Assembly: GCA_006503535.1 (NCBI GenBank)
Contig: QYRS01000010.1
Coordinates: 2,480,001-2,544,000, forward strand
Length of the DNA: 64,000 nt
Origin: Arthrinium phaeospermum
Lineage: Eukaryota > Ascomycota > Sordariomycetes > Amphisphaeriales > Apiosporaceae
Direction of reading: 5' to 3'
Under the pieces are notes generated by a model that was not told the DNA's origin, searched no databases, and was given only the letters and a program-made list of their open reading frames with translations. Made by a program: the position numbers and the translations under genes. How positions within the stretch are numbered: position 1 is the first letter of the stretch; every line of letters begins with the position of its first letter. Positions 1-10,290 of the stretch are shown here, one piece after another.

Positions 1-890
1 TTCCTTGGGCCTGAAGAATGTATATGGATTCATGTACTACTTCCAGAAGGCGCGATGTCTTGTCTACCAGGGGCGCATGTGGGTGGTCCAACAGGCACAG
101 CGTGCATAGATTTGGCCCTTGTCACTCAGCCCTTCTAAAATATGAGTTGCATACACTGAAATCGTCTTTATCACTTTATGGCACCTTCATTGATTAGACG
201 TGTACGAGATAAAAGCTAGACATGTGTCATCAGCGCTTCTCGGATTTAGCCCCTTTTCGATCCGGCATTGGTTGGTTCTGAAATCCAGGGGTAAGGTGGG
301 GTCGGCGTATCCCGCCCCTCGGCCGTCGGTTGCGATTGGTCTCGAGTGTCCGAGACTGCTGCAATGAAGAGGCAAATAAATTAAAGGTGGCATATAATAA
401 GCAGCTATTATCCCCGTGACAGATTCTTACTTTAATCCCGAAAGCCGAGGCGCACGAGGTGTGTGACACAACATGAAAGTCCACAGACGCATGGTCGGGG
501 TGATACAATTTGACAATGCATGCCGCGCTTATGCTGCAAACTTGCTTGATTAGCCGCCCATAGCCCCTTACGTGAGGCTGAACACGGCGTTACGACCCGC
601 GAAAGATTAGTTGTGGGCCTGTTAATTCGGTATTGCTACCCACGTATGGTGTGGGAGGCCCGATACATGATAAGCCTCATGGCGAGCCGGAGTTATGGCC
701 TGTCGCCTCGGAGTGCGATTGTAGATACCAATGGGAGGTCAAACTTCGGCTACTTTCATGCTGATTGCATCTCGGATCCGCCAGGAAATGTGCTTAATTC
801 CTTTATGGCCTTTGAAGCCGTTCCCATTCGCAGTGCTCATACCCTGCCCTATGGTTGGCTCGACATGTTCATCTCGGAGGTCAGGCTGCC
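1..890. other. No gene recognised
   Basis: Only short overlapping open frames without recognisable protein features lie here. The last part is upstream sequence of array gene A. Confidence 0.5.
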
Positions 891-904
891 TTTATGAACT
901 CGAT
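891..904 (+). promoter_or_regulatory. TATA-like core promoter of array gene A
   Basis: The block TTTATGAACTCGAT starts 96 bp before the chosen ATG. It aligns with TTTATAAACTCGAC before gene C and with similar blocks before B and D, which supports a shared core promoter. Transcription start sites are not known. Confidence 0.45.
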
Positions 905-986
905 TGCCTTGTCTACACCCCTTCTATCATCTTTTTCTTCCCACACGCTTTCATTGAGCAGTTACAAGACAACAACAACAGCAGAC

Positions 987-2049
987 ATGCAGAACCTTGG
1001 GACGTTGCCAACTCCCTTCGCCTTGAGTACAGATTGTGCCGCGCAAATGACGAACATATACAATCCAGGCGACGACAACTACTTCCTTCAAGGCCCGCCT
1101 CTCACGTTCTCACGGTGCATGCCGCAAGCATATGTGCCATCATCGGATTACTATTACTCTCCAGCCTCCGAGTGTCCTGCTGGGTACACTAAAGCCTGTC
1201 GAAGGCTCGTATCCGTAGCAACTTTGACCGATACTTATCTTACCTGTTGCCCTACGTAAGGACTACAATCTTTTACCCAAGCAGCAGACCCTCCGCGAGA
1301 CTAACACCACCTATCAGCCATCAGCAATTTAGCTGTCAAACCAAGGCTATCTGGGAGCATCAGATGACCTTGGCGTGTGCATCCCGGCTACCAGCGACGC
1401 CCTGGACGTTATCCCCCATCACCGTAGAGACGTTGGGGGCCACCTACCTGACTTCAATGCGCAGCACGCTGGGCGGCATCAACGCATACGGCGTGCAGCT
1501 ACGACATGGAGCAGCCGATGCTGTAAGTCCCTCAGTTTCTTTGCCAAGACCCCGGGCTCTCTCTACTGCACTGAGATATTAACTTAGGGTACCATTACGA
1601 TGCAGACACAAACTCTACAATACTCTTCCGCTCTTATAACGACCGTAACTTCGACGTCAACCCTAACCTTGAAGTCAACTTCAAGCTGTGCCTCCGCGCC
1701 AACGGCAGCACCAACCTCGGCCGGGCCTTCATCGTCATTCCCAACTTCCGCCCCTCCCGAAACGCCATCCCTCCCGGTCTTAAGCACGGTCGCCGCCGTA
1801 GGAATGGGGGTTGGCTGTACTCTTATGAGCCTGGGTATTGCGGCAGCGGTCGCTTTCCTCTTCTGGCGCAGGCGACGAAGGGACGACCACAACCAGCCGG
1901 AGGTGCTATCACAATCGTCTGTAGTGGACACGTCCCCTGCGAAGCCTGCCGCATCACTGACAGCCCCTTTCCCTCAAAGTCAGCACAGAGAGCAGAGGAT
2001 TCATGAGATAGACACTATGCAACGTGGTATGCCGGAGTTGCCTGGGTAG
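987..2049 (+). CDS. Array gene A: cysteine-rich single-pass membrane protein
   Basis: Three exons are inferred: 987-1255, 1318-1522 and 1588-2049, giving about 311 aa. Phases are 2 and 0, as in the paralogues. Exon 1 encodes a block running from LGTLPTPFALS through FLQGPPL, SRCMP and YYYSPA to CPAGYTKAC and a terminal CCPT. Exon 2 carries two more Cys and GGINAYGVQL. Exon 3 has a Ser/Thr/Pro-rich stalk, one hydrophobic segment (VGMGVGCTLMSLGIAAAVAF) and a stop-transfer WRRRRR, then a tail ending HEIDTMQRGMPELPG. This resembles a widespread ascomycete family of unknown function (CCP, INAYxVQ, one TM). No signal peptide is visible when the conserved M-x(1-2)-LG start is used. It is the first of four tandem paralogues. 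The function is not known; a surface receptor or adhesin role is only a guess. Confidence 0.8.
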
Positions 2050-2596
2050 ATAGCTGACGTTTGGAAGGGGAAGCATGTCCAAGTCGATTCTTGCAGTGTT
2101 CTTTAAGTAGGATAGCATGGAGAATAGAGTGCCTTACTACGGAGGCTGGGGGATTAATATATAACAACTCTGCATTTATAACAGCTGAAATATCGGATCA
2201 ACTCTTTCCTATCTCCTGCAAGTAGCATTCAAGTGTCAGTAGCCAGAGCATAGCCAGCGGCGAAGCGAACTCAATTGGGCTTGATATTTAGTGATCAAAA
2301 TTGATAGCCACACTAGCCAAAGCCCCTTTCCACATATCAGCATCAGGGGTGTGCAGTCCATCATGCTGAAGACTTTCCCTTGGAGGCTTGGCGTCGGCGC
2401 CACGAGTCGCGTTAGATCAATTCCAGACCATCGAGGCTTTGCTTTGGCAATGTTCATGGCCAGTACCAGTCTAAAACTGAGGCCTTTGTAAGCCACGAAA
2501 GGCAATGACAGGCCAGGCCGAGCTTATAACCTAACGTACGTCTGCGGTGCGTGAAATCCAAATAGGATTTTGACGGGCCGCCCCTTATTCTGCTGG

Positions 2597-2611
2597 CTTG
2601 ATAAATCTGAC
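2597..2611 (+). promoter_or_regulatory. TATA-like core promoter of array gene B
   Basis: CTTGATAAATCTGAC lies about 105 bp before the ATG at 2702. It aligns with the better TATA boxes before C and D at nearly the same distance. Confidence 0.4.
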
Positions 2612-2701
2612 TGCCCGCCTTTCCTGGACCCCGTCGGCTTTGCTTCGTTTCCTCCCCATTAATTACCATCAACCAGCCTTTCAAACCCAGCAGTAGCTAA
2701 G

Positions 2702-3718
2702 ATGGCGAATCTCGGGACCTTGCCGGTTCCCTTTGCCCCGAGCGCGGCATGCAGCACTGAGATGGCGAGCGTATATAACGAGGACGGCGCCTATTTCCTT
2801 CAGGGTCGCCCGCTCTCGTATTCACCGTGCATGCCCCAGAACTACGTCCCGTCGAGAAGCTATTACTATTCCGCGACCGAGTGTCCGTCCGGCTACACGC
2901 CCGCATGCAGCAATGTTGTAACGGTTCAGACCTTGACCGGCACGCAGGTTACGTGTTGTCCCACGTAAGAGATGCATGCCCTGCCCCCTCCTCTAAGACT
3001 CATTGGCGCCTTTCGCAAGACTGACGGTGCCCTAAAATACAAGCCAGCAACATTTCACCTGCCAGGTCAACGTCGACTGGCCGCACGAGTCGACTCTAGT
3101 TTGTGCGACCGATTTGCCTTCGACGGCATGGACGTTGCCCTCCGTCACTGTCCTTCTGCCAGACTCCACATACGTAACGGCATTGTCCGGCACCAACGGC
3201 GGCATCAACGCGTACGGCGTGCAACTGCAATACGACCCAGCTGTAAGTCGGCCCCCACCGGTGACGTGACGCGTCCGGCGATTGACCCATCCACCCCGCG
3301 ACAGATTTCCACACAGGCCCCAGCGACGTCAACAGCCGTTCCCGGCCTCACGACGACTCTCGCTCCCGGGCCCACGGGATCCCCATCGTCGCAGGGCTTG
3401 AGCACGGGCGCGGTCGCCGGCATCGGAGTGGGGTGCGCCGTTGCCGGCCTGGCCATCGCCGCCGCCGCGACCTCGCTTTTCTTCCGGCGGAGGCGGCCGC
3501 CGCACCGGGACTCGCCCCCGGCGGCGGCGCTGGCCACGGTGCAAGAGCCGTTCATGGCCGAGCAGCATACAGATAAGGCGACGCATGGAGATCCCCCCAA
3601 CGAGCCATTTTACACCGACTCGTACAGCGAGCCGCAGGTGCAAGAGGTAGAAACTAGGGAGCCGGTTCAGGAGGTAGATACCTCGACACACCGAGTATCA
3701 GAGTTGTCAGGGCAATAG
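2702..3718 (+). CDS. Array gene B: cysteine-rich single-pass membrane protein
   Basis: Three exons are inferred: 2702-2964, 3044-3242 and 3305-3718, giving about 291 aa with the same phases (2, 0) as gene A. The ectodomain keeps LGTLPVPFAPS, FLQGRPL, CMPQNYVPS, ECPSGYTPAC and CCPT in exon 1, then a Cys pair and GGINAYGVQLQ in exon 2. Exon 3 holds a Thr/Pro stalk, a Gly/Ala-rich transmembrane segment (AGIGVGCAVAGLAIAAAATS) and FFRRRRPP as stop-transfer. The cytoplasmic tail ends with two QEV[ED]-type motifs and SELSGQ. The acceptor at 3043 (an AAG) was chosen because it is the only nearby one that keeps phase and restores the paralogue alignment (QQHFTCQ). It is GC-richer than A and D. Function unknown. 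Confidence 0.8.
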
Positions 3719-3755
3719 GCGAGCCAGAGTTATAATGCGAATCCAGTCTTGTTGC

Positions 3756-4050
3756 CTATCGTTCATGGTGTGACTTTGAAGAGAACTCCCTCTTGATGAA
3801 TGTTGCTTTTCGTCGTTTCGATGGTTCGGCGATGGCTGCGTACAGTGGCACATTTGATCTCATGTACCCTGCGAAACCAAGAAATCTCTCAAGTTCGTTC
3901 GAGTGGCGAGGGAATTCAATCTTGGTTGGGGCCTCCAACCGCTCGGTTGTGGTTGGAAGGCCGAGGGAGTCTGTCATTTGTCCCAACACTGTTGCGTTTG
4001 GGAACGCTCCGAATGTCTTTGATTGGCAAGCAAGACTCACGGCAGCCAGC
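3756..4050 (-). mobile_element. Ty3/gypsy retrotransposon relic (RT / RNase H junction)
   Basis: On the minus strand about 94 codons stay open and read VLGQMTDSLGL..., then IEFPRHSNELERFLGFAGYM and PLYAAIAEPSKRRK. The FLGFAGYxR...YAAIAEP pattern is typical of the segment just after the reverse transcriptase core in fungal Ty3/gypsy pol. No RT catalytic motif, LTR or other pol domain is visible nearby, so this is a short fragment inserted between array genes B and C. Confidence 0.7.
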
Positions 4051-4324
4051 TAGTGGGGGCCGGGATTGACCACCCCGAAGACCAGAGCGCTGACGACAAG
4101 CACACTCGCCCTTGGTTGGGGATGTGCTCCAATTTCGCTATCACTGCAGCCCGTAATCAGTGATCAGGCTGACCAGTGAAAACAGATTCAGCGCAGAGGC
4201 TGTTGTAGTACGACATGATGTATTAATTAGACCACCAGTAATTCATACCTATCCGAAATTGGGCAGCCCGATATCTAACCCACCAAGTCTGTCCTCAGCC
4301 ATATCGGATAGGGGGCCAAAACAT

Positions 4325-4338
4325 TTTATAAACTCGAC
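4325..4338 (+). promoter_or_regulatory. TATA-like core promoter of array pseudogene C
   Basis: TTTATAAACTCGAC starts 107 bp before the ATG at 4432. It is the best TATA match of the four array promoters, so the promoter looks intact although the coding region is broken. Confidence 0.45.
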
Positions 4339-4431
4339 CGCCCGCTTCCGCGCCCTGTACACTTTACTTCCTTCGCAATGGTTTCTGTCAGACAGTGAGA
4401 TCCTTGGATATCGCTCATCTACTTGTTACAA

Positions 4432-5321
4432 ATGGTAAACAACCTCGGTGCACTGCCGACCCCGTTCGCCTTGAATTCGGCGTGTAGGACAGAGGTGGAA
4501 AAGATATATTGCGTCTACGACAACTCACCAGGTTGGTTCCTCCAGGGCCCGCCCCTTCATATTGTGCGGTGTCTACCGGGCAACTACGGCCCAGCAAAGA
4601 CCTACTACTACTCCCCGGCTCCAGATTACCCATCGGACTATACATCCACATGCCAGTCGCTCGCGTCCTTGTCCACCTTTACAGATACCTATATCAGATG
4701 ATGCCCCACGTAAGGAGTTATCCCGACCCTAAAGACCCAGTCATGACTGACCTGCCAGCCAGCCAGCGGAGTTTTACGAGCCAGGCGACGGCCGATTTCA
4801 AACAGCAGTCGACACTGGTATGTGTTAGCGAGCTACCTGGGACTACCTGGGACTTGAACGCAGTGATATGAGAGTCATTTGGACCATCCGCGTCTCCAAG
4901 CGTCAACGGGATCTCGGGCACCATCAACGCATATGGGGTGCGATGCTTACACGGAGCATCAGTCGCAATACGTATGCATTTTGGTAGTGGAATCATTGTT
5001 CAAAAGAATTGTAATAATCCTGACGTACAATAAAGCTTCCACGACATCCCCGATCATGGTGACATCAGCCTTGGCCTCAGCATCATCACCAGCTCTGACC
5101 TACACCTGCACCAACTTCAACAAGCAACGCAGTCTTCTGCAGGATTAAGCACTTGGGTAGCAGTTGGAATAGGCGTTAGCTGCATATTTACAGGTTTGAC
5201 AGTTGCCGGTGCGGCGACCACCATCTTCCTGCGCAGCCGGCTAGAGCGTCCCGGTCAACCGCCAGCACAAATTCTGTCACAATACCATCGAAAATCAGTT
5301 ATCCGCCAGCTCAGGAACTAG
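4432..5321 (+). pseudogene. Array gene C: decayed paralogue
   Basis: All three exons of the family can be traced, but the reading frame is broken. Exon 1 (4432-4709) keeps NLGALPTPFALN, WFLQGPPL and YYYSPA. The CPxGYT motif has become YPSDYT, losing its Cys, and a TGA at 4699-4701 replaces the first Cys of CCPT. The donor at 4710 (GTAAGG) and its phase are conserved. Exon 2 (from about 4754) has lost its first Cys and carries a second TGA at 4869-4871, followed by GTINAYGV in frame. The transmembrane exon is recognisable at 5142-5321 (GLSTWVAVGIGVSCIF..., RSRLERP), but the segment before it does not stay in one frame. The tail motif of A, B and D is not present in frame. The promoter block and splice sites remain, so decay may be recent. 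Confidence 0.8.
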
Positions 5322-6081
5322 CGTCTGCTTCAACTGCGTCCTCCCCTTGGAATAGCAGGCAGCATGGATGGAGATTCCAGTGCTTGGTCGAAGACGTCAA
5401 TGGTATTTCAGCCGCCCCATCAACAGAATGATGTCTCCTGACCCATGGAAGAAGCCGTGAGCCTTCATTTATCAGTCGAATAGTACGAGAGACGGTTGGA
5501 TATATTTTTTGGAATTTAGACGAGCGTGGGAGCTACTACAATTATGTAAAACGGAAATAAAAATGTGATCAATATATAGAAGAAGGAATAATTACTAGCT
5601 CATCAACTTTGGATGGCCCGGGCTCTAATATGTCGCACGAGATCTTCCGCATCGGGTGCATAACATGATGACTGTCAGAGACATACATATGTATCGTGCT
5701 GATTATTTCGTAGAGCTGACTACGATGTGAGGCCCCTCATGGTACAAACCAAGACATGTGTACGATTCCCGTCCTATCTCCCTAGTTAATCGGCAACCGA
5801 AGTAGGAAGTAGTAATCGGACACATCCATCGGTAAAAAGAAGAACATTAATACGAAGATATGAGTATTTATTTCTTTAGTGGTTGCAAACTAGATTCCAC
5901 TGAATACTTGAAGCCCCCACGCCGGCTTCGTCATTATCGCCTACGTTACTCAACCACACTACAATCAGACAAAAGCGCTCAACGTAACACGGATGCTCAT
6001 CACCCCTTCCTGTATCAAGTTAGACATGTGGTTGATTTACAATACTCGTGTCTCGCGTAAGACTTGTTGTGCATCACTCGG
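5322..6081. other. AT-rich spacer between C and D
   Basis: No coding features are seen beyond possible remnants of the gene C tail just after 5321. The stretch from about 5470 to 5880 is AT-rich. Confidence 0.5.
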
Positions 6082-6095
6082 TTTTTATAACTCTC
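6082..6095 (+). promoter_or_regulatory. TATA-like core promoter of array gene D
   Basis: TTTTTATAACTCTC starts 92 bp before the ATG at 6174. A pyrimidine-rich stretch follows, as is common at fungal transcription start regions. Confidence 0.4.
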
Positions 6096-6173
6096 ATCTT
6101 TGCCTCTTCATGCCACTGGACTTTTCCTTCCTCTTTCACACAGTTGCTCCGCTACGCAAAAGACACGAGAGCG

Positions 6174-7223
6174 ATGGAGAGACTTGGTCCGTTGCCGACT
6201 CCGTTTGCTCTTAGCTCTGAGTGTAGTACAGAGATGTCCAATCTGTACTATGTCGACTCGACTTACCTGCTCCAAGGTCCGCCCCTTAGCTTTTCGCGAT
6301 GCATGCCCAACAACTTTATTCTCTCAAGCAGCTACTACTATGACCCGGCCACTAGTTGCCCAGCCGGATATACTTCCGCATGCATGAGCGAGGACCACTT
6401 AAGCAATAGCTATATTATATGCTGCCCGACGTAGGTTTGACCCCACCATCCCCCCCCCTCTTTACCAAGAGCTCAGGACGCCCGGGCTTGCAAACGACAT
6501 TGCTAAACTTCACCGAAGACAGATTCCCTTCCGATGCCTTACAGAACCTACTCTTTTGCACGAGAGTACCTTGGGATGCGAATCGAAGCTGTTTTTGAAA
6601 AGTTGGACATTAACGTCGGTCACTTATATATCATACGGCATAAACAATCTTACAAACGTCACTGGCTACGGGGGCGCTATCAATGCGTATAGCGTACAGA
6701 TACTGAGTAGGTCCAGCGAGGCGGTAAGCTAGTTCCACCGTGTGTGTTGTTGTTTCCTGATTGGATATTGACGTGCCAAAAACTTCCACAGACACAAATG
6801 CCTTCGTCCACACTGTCAGGAATCCCTCCGCCGTCGGGATTGAGTACGGGCGCAATAGTGGGTATTGTGCTTGGATGTACCATCCCGCTTTTAGCCATCG
6901 TGGTCGCGGTGTTCTTCCTCTTCCGAAGGCGGAAACGGCATCATAGCCAGGCTCAGCCCGGGCCTGATTCGGCAGAGGTATCGGCTTCTCCGACCGCGCC
7001 CCTACCAGACTACCAGGGCAATGACCAACGGCAGCATGAGTTGGACGCCAGCCAGGATCCGACCGAGCTATCGAACGACCAACAAAAACATGAAATGGAT
7101 GCCACTCAGAAACCGACAGAGCTATTGGGTGAGCAATTTCAGCACGAGATGGATGCCGGGCAGCCCCCGAGCGAACTCCCGGTCGGTTCGACCGTCGGCT
7201 CGGCCAGCGGCTCAAGGGATTAA
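6174..7223 (+). CDS. Array gene D: cysteine-rich membrane protein with repeated tail
   Basis: Three exons are inferred: 6174-6430, 6519-6723 and 6792-7223, giving about 297 aa with phases 2 and 0. Exon 2 is 205 nt, the same as in gene A. Exon 1 reads LGPLPTPFALSSEC, LLQGPPLSFSRCMP, SCPAGYTSAC and CCPT. Exon 2 keeps the Cys pair, SWTLTSVT and GGAINAYSVQI. Exon 3 has a short stalk, a transmembrane segment (STGAIVGIVLGCTIPLLAIV) and FRRRKRHH. The cytoplasmic tail contains three consecutive 18-residue copies of a motif starting HE[LM]DA and ending P[ST]EL, a motif present once at the C-terminus of A and in weaker form in B. The ATG at 6174 matches the paralogue start; an upstream in-frame ATG at 6048 would add an unrelated leader. 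Function unknown. Confidence 0.8.
7035..7190 (+). repeat. 54-bp coding tandem repeat (about 2.8 units)
   Basis: Repeat units begin at 7035, 7089 and 7143, an exact 54-bp (18-codon) period. The units are HELDASQDPTELSNDQQK, HEMDATQKPTELLGEQFQ and a partial HEMDAGQPPSELPV. The DNA copies have diverged while the amino-acid pattern is kept, which suggests selection on the protein motif. Confidence 0.85.
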
Positions 7224-7261
7224 TCTGCGAACTGGGTCCAGGATAACGAGCGAATGGTCAC

Positions 7262-7861
7262 GGTGAACGTGGTCTCGACCTTCCTCCTGGCCTTCCTCCT
7301 CCTCCTGCCCCAACTGCAGGAGACGGCGGCCCGGTACGTCGGCACGACGCTCACCGCCTACCGTTCGTCACGAGCGACACCCACTTCCTCGTCGACTTCC
7401 GGGAGAAGGACGCGTCCCCCGAGGGCGGCATCTTCCGCCGGCTCAACGACGAGGCCCGGTCCCGCCCGAGCCAGCTGCACGAGCGCTACCCGACCAAGAA
7501 GCTGATGCAGGTCGTCCTCGTGCGCGCGAGATGGCGGCCCGGCTCCCGGGGCGGACGGCCCCGTCATTGTCAACTGCACCAACCCCGGCCTGTGCACGCC
7601 CGCGAGCTCGACGGCCTCTGGGTCCGGGTGGCCACGTTCCTGCTGGCCCGGACGGCCGAGCAGGGGTCGCGGAACCTCATCGCCGGCGCCATGGGCGGGC
7701 CCGATACCCACGGTCAGTACCTGGACATGGGCAAGGTGATTACGCCCGCGACTGTCGTCGTCGGTCGCGGTGGCGTCGAAGTACAGACGCGTCTCTACAC
7801 GGAGCTGATGAAGAAGTTGGAAGGGATCGCGCTGGGTGTCACGCAGAACGTTCGAACATGA
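7262..7861 (+). pseudogene. Short-chain dehydrogenase relic (3' part)
   Basis: Successive frames show the C-terminal two-thirds of a fungal SDR (retinol dehydrogenase-like). VVSTFLLAFLLLLPQL comes first. After a frame change come VTSDTHFLVDFREKDAS, GIFRRLNDEA and RYPTKKLMQVVLVR, then VIVNCTNPGLC, and finally RTAEQGSRNLIAGAMGG, THGQYLDMGKV and a natural stop. At least three frame changes are needed, for example near 7375, 7525 and 7600. The N-terminal Rossmann TGxxxGxG segment is absent. Very high GC contrasts with the neighbouring spacer and suggests a transposed or captured copy. It starts only about 40 bp after gene D. Confidence 0.75.
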
Positions 7862-10290
7862 GCCTTTGATTTCGTTCAGTTCAGGTTTTTGAATCTATTC
7901 GTTACTAGTCCATGGACAAAACTCTCTCCTTGGTCGATGATGGTGTCATCGCCGTTATGCAAAACAGTGCTTGCTGTAGTGGTGACGCGGCCTTTCAAAT
8001 AAATCCAACATCATAGGCTGGCATCAAACACAACATGCTATGGCATCGAGGGGCAGGATACTTCCTGGAAGGAAGATAGACCTTGATGGTGAGCAAAGCC
8101 TGGGTGTCGGTGTACATCTTGGTGATGGCTGGTTCTTTGCTAAGGGTTAGGATGGACAGCGAGATCCCCCTATTTTTTAGTACGACCCCTGATGCCTTTT
8201 GAGAGTTCATCATTTTGCATCTCCAGGTAGTAGATACCAATATACGTATCATCGCTATTGAGAGGCGGAATTAATAATTGAAGTGGAGTGGTAGTCTGCT
8301 GGCACTCAGCTTATAAATGTGGTTGCGAACCAAGGGGCAGTGGCCATGCGAACTCAGAGTATAGGAAAAAGAGGCAAAAAACAAAGAAGAGAAAGAAAAA
8401 AAATAGATTTCAAGCAGTCAACTCGATGCCGAGTGTTTTACCACTCGACCATCTAGCGGACTGACCTTCAACCTGGGTGACACCGGGTACTGATCCTCTA
8501 AGCTAACAGGGCATATATTGGCAAGGTTTGGAGCTCAAGGGGTGGCATTTGTGGTTAGGGTAATCGTCTTTTGTGGCGCCCGACCCGGAAGCGTTTTTGT
8601 AAACCAGGGGAAGAGAAACTATAAATGGGGTATCGCAGACGAAACCCTAGAAAGTGTGGTGGTGTAACAATAGTCGCGAGTAGTAATGAATTGCTACGTA
8701 CTTATGTAAGCAAGGGTGAGGTCAAACAAGATGGGGAGGAGGTTACCGAAGCTGTTAGCCAGAGACCCTAAGGAAGCTGATGTTGGTCGCTTCGCAGACA
8801 TGTTCCCACGAAGTATGCTGACTAGACTCTACGCAATTCTATGTCTAGTTCAAGATAAACATATATTTTGAATATTTTAGGAAGTTGCTTCGAAGTCCTT
8901 CATCCACCAGATCATATCTTGACACTGCGGAAGTACACTGCCTGCCTGTCGCTTGGTATCCAAGAAACTGGACTAGACCAGTGTTATTGTTGGCGCAGAA
9001 AGTCGATGAATGACCTGTTTCCCTGGATATAGGAAGGTTTATTCAAGTGCATCGACCAGACTCAGACTACACCTCGACAAATCCGTTTTACCAGAATAAC
9101 AACGGACCCCTTTTGTAAGAACAAGACAATATCAGAGATATAGCACTGATACCATCGACGACCATATGGACCTTTGCCATCAACTACACCAGACGCAAGC
9201 TCACACTTTGGTGTTGCCCGACCTGGGCATGCTCCCAAGTTGTCTTTCACATCATCTGGCTCCGTCGCCCCTTGACGCCTGCCACGATATCATTTCAAGT
9301 CCGCAGGCGACCCCGGGCATTACTACTTCCAGTCCCTATCAGAAACAGTAATGTCGAATCGTTGGCCGACGGGACACGCAGAGACCGAGGCTGCTCAGCC
9401 TCATCCTCATCCCCCTCTAACATTGGCGTCCCCAGAGGCCGCGCCCCCCCCCGCAACAGCCCATATCGAGCGCACCCGAGTCATTTGCCCCCCCAAAAGA
9501 GGCAAGAAGCCCGAAAGCCATAATTAGCACACTTCCTCGACGCATACCAACCGCTCAGACAGGCTGAGCGGTAGAAGCGGAATCGAACGATGGGCAGATT
9601 TGAATTGTCAGTGGTGGCGGCGGCGACGGCGGCGGTGGTGGCCCGTCCCTCGACTTGCGCGAGTTGTTGCAGATAGAGGAGGAGGTGGGCGCGGGATAAT
9701 TATCATAAGAGTAAAGGGGAGGCTGTGCCACCCGACCACCCGACTCAACCGCCAGCCGAAATCGCGGCACACGGCCACCAGCACATTGTTAAATCACGCG
9801 CTATATACATGCACCCACACACGCCAGGGTTAAACAGCGAGCGAATGGAGTCATTCCCCCCCCTCTATATATGCGAATCGATCATCTATCTATGACTGCA
9901 CGAGCCTATGCGGCAGCCCGTGGGACTGATTACCTACTCAGATTCTCGTTTCACACGATTTCCACAGGGGTCCGAGAACACTGGAGAAAAGAAATGGGCA
10001 AGTCGTGTCGACACGGCACCTTGATCTGTCGCGCGTACGCGGGGGCGGCGCCGCCGCACCGCCAATCCGCAGCTAATAAATCTCCGGATGCTTCTCTGAC
10101 AACAACTTGCGACGACCGCAAACAGGCCCAAGACAGCCCGTCGGGGACTGGGGGATGCAGACGGGCCATTCTACGAGCTTGACGAGTCAGTCCCAGTGTG
10201 AGAGACTGGCTGAGCTCACTCACTGCCCTCTCGCAAAAAAACAAGGGACGCTCTTCTGAAAAGCTCTAACCGCTAACAAGAGGCGGGCGG
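7862..10290. other. Gene-free stretch
   Basis: No convincing coding region is seen. It contains a CGG/GGC trinucleotide-rich patch near 9610-9645, C-runs near 9440 and 9860, and a small tRNA-like hairpin sequence on the minus strand near 8400-8465 followed by a T-run. That hairpin has an A-box-like TGGTCGAGTGG but no good B-box. Confidence 0.5.

Noticed and set aside
4699..4871. In-frame TGA codons in gene C read as recoded Cys or selenocysteine
   Set aside because: Fungi of this type are not known to recode TGA, and other conserved Cys are also lost, so decay is the simpler reading.
8400..8470. tRNA-like sequence on the minus strand with A-box TGGTCGAGTGG, a 6-bp hairpin and a downstream T-run
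   Set aside because: No acceptor stem and no proper T-arm can be formed, so it was not called as a tRNA. It may be a relic.
8570..8600. TGGCGCCCGACCCGG resembling a primer-binding site of an LTR element
   Set aside because: No LTRs or pol sequence flank it; short match only.
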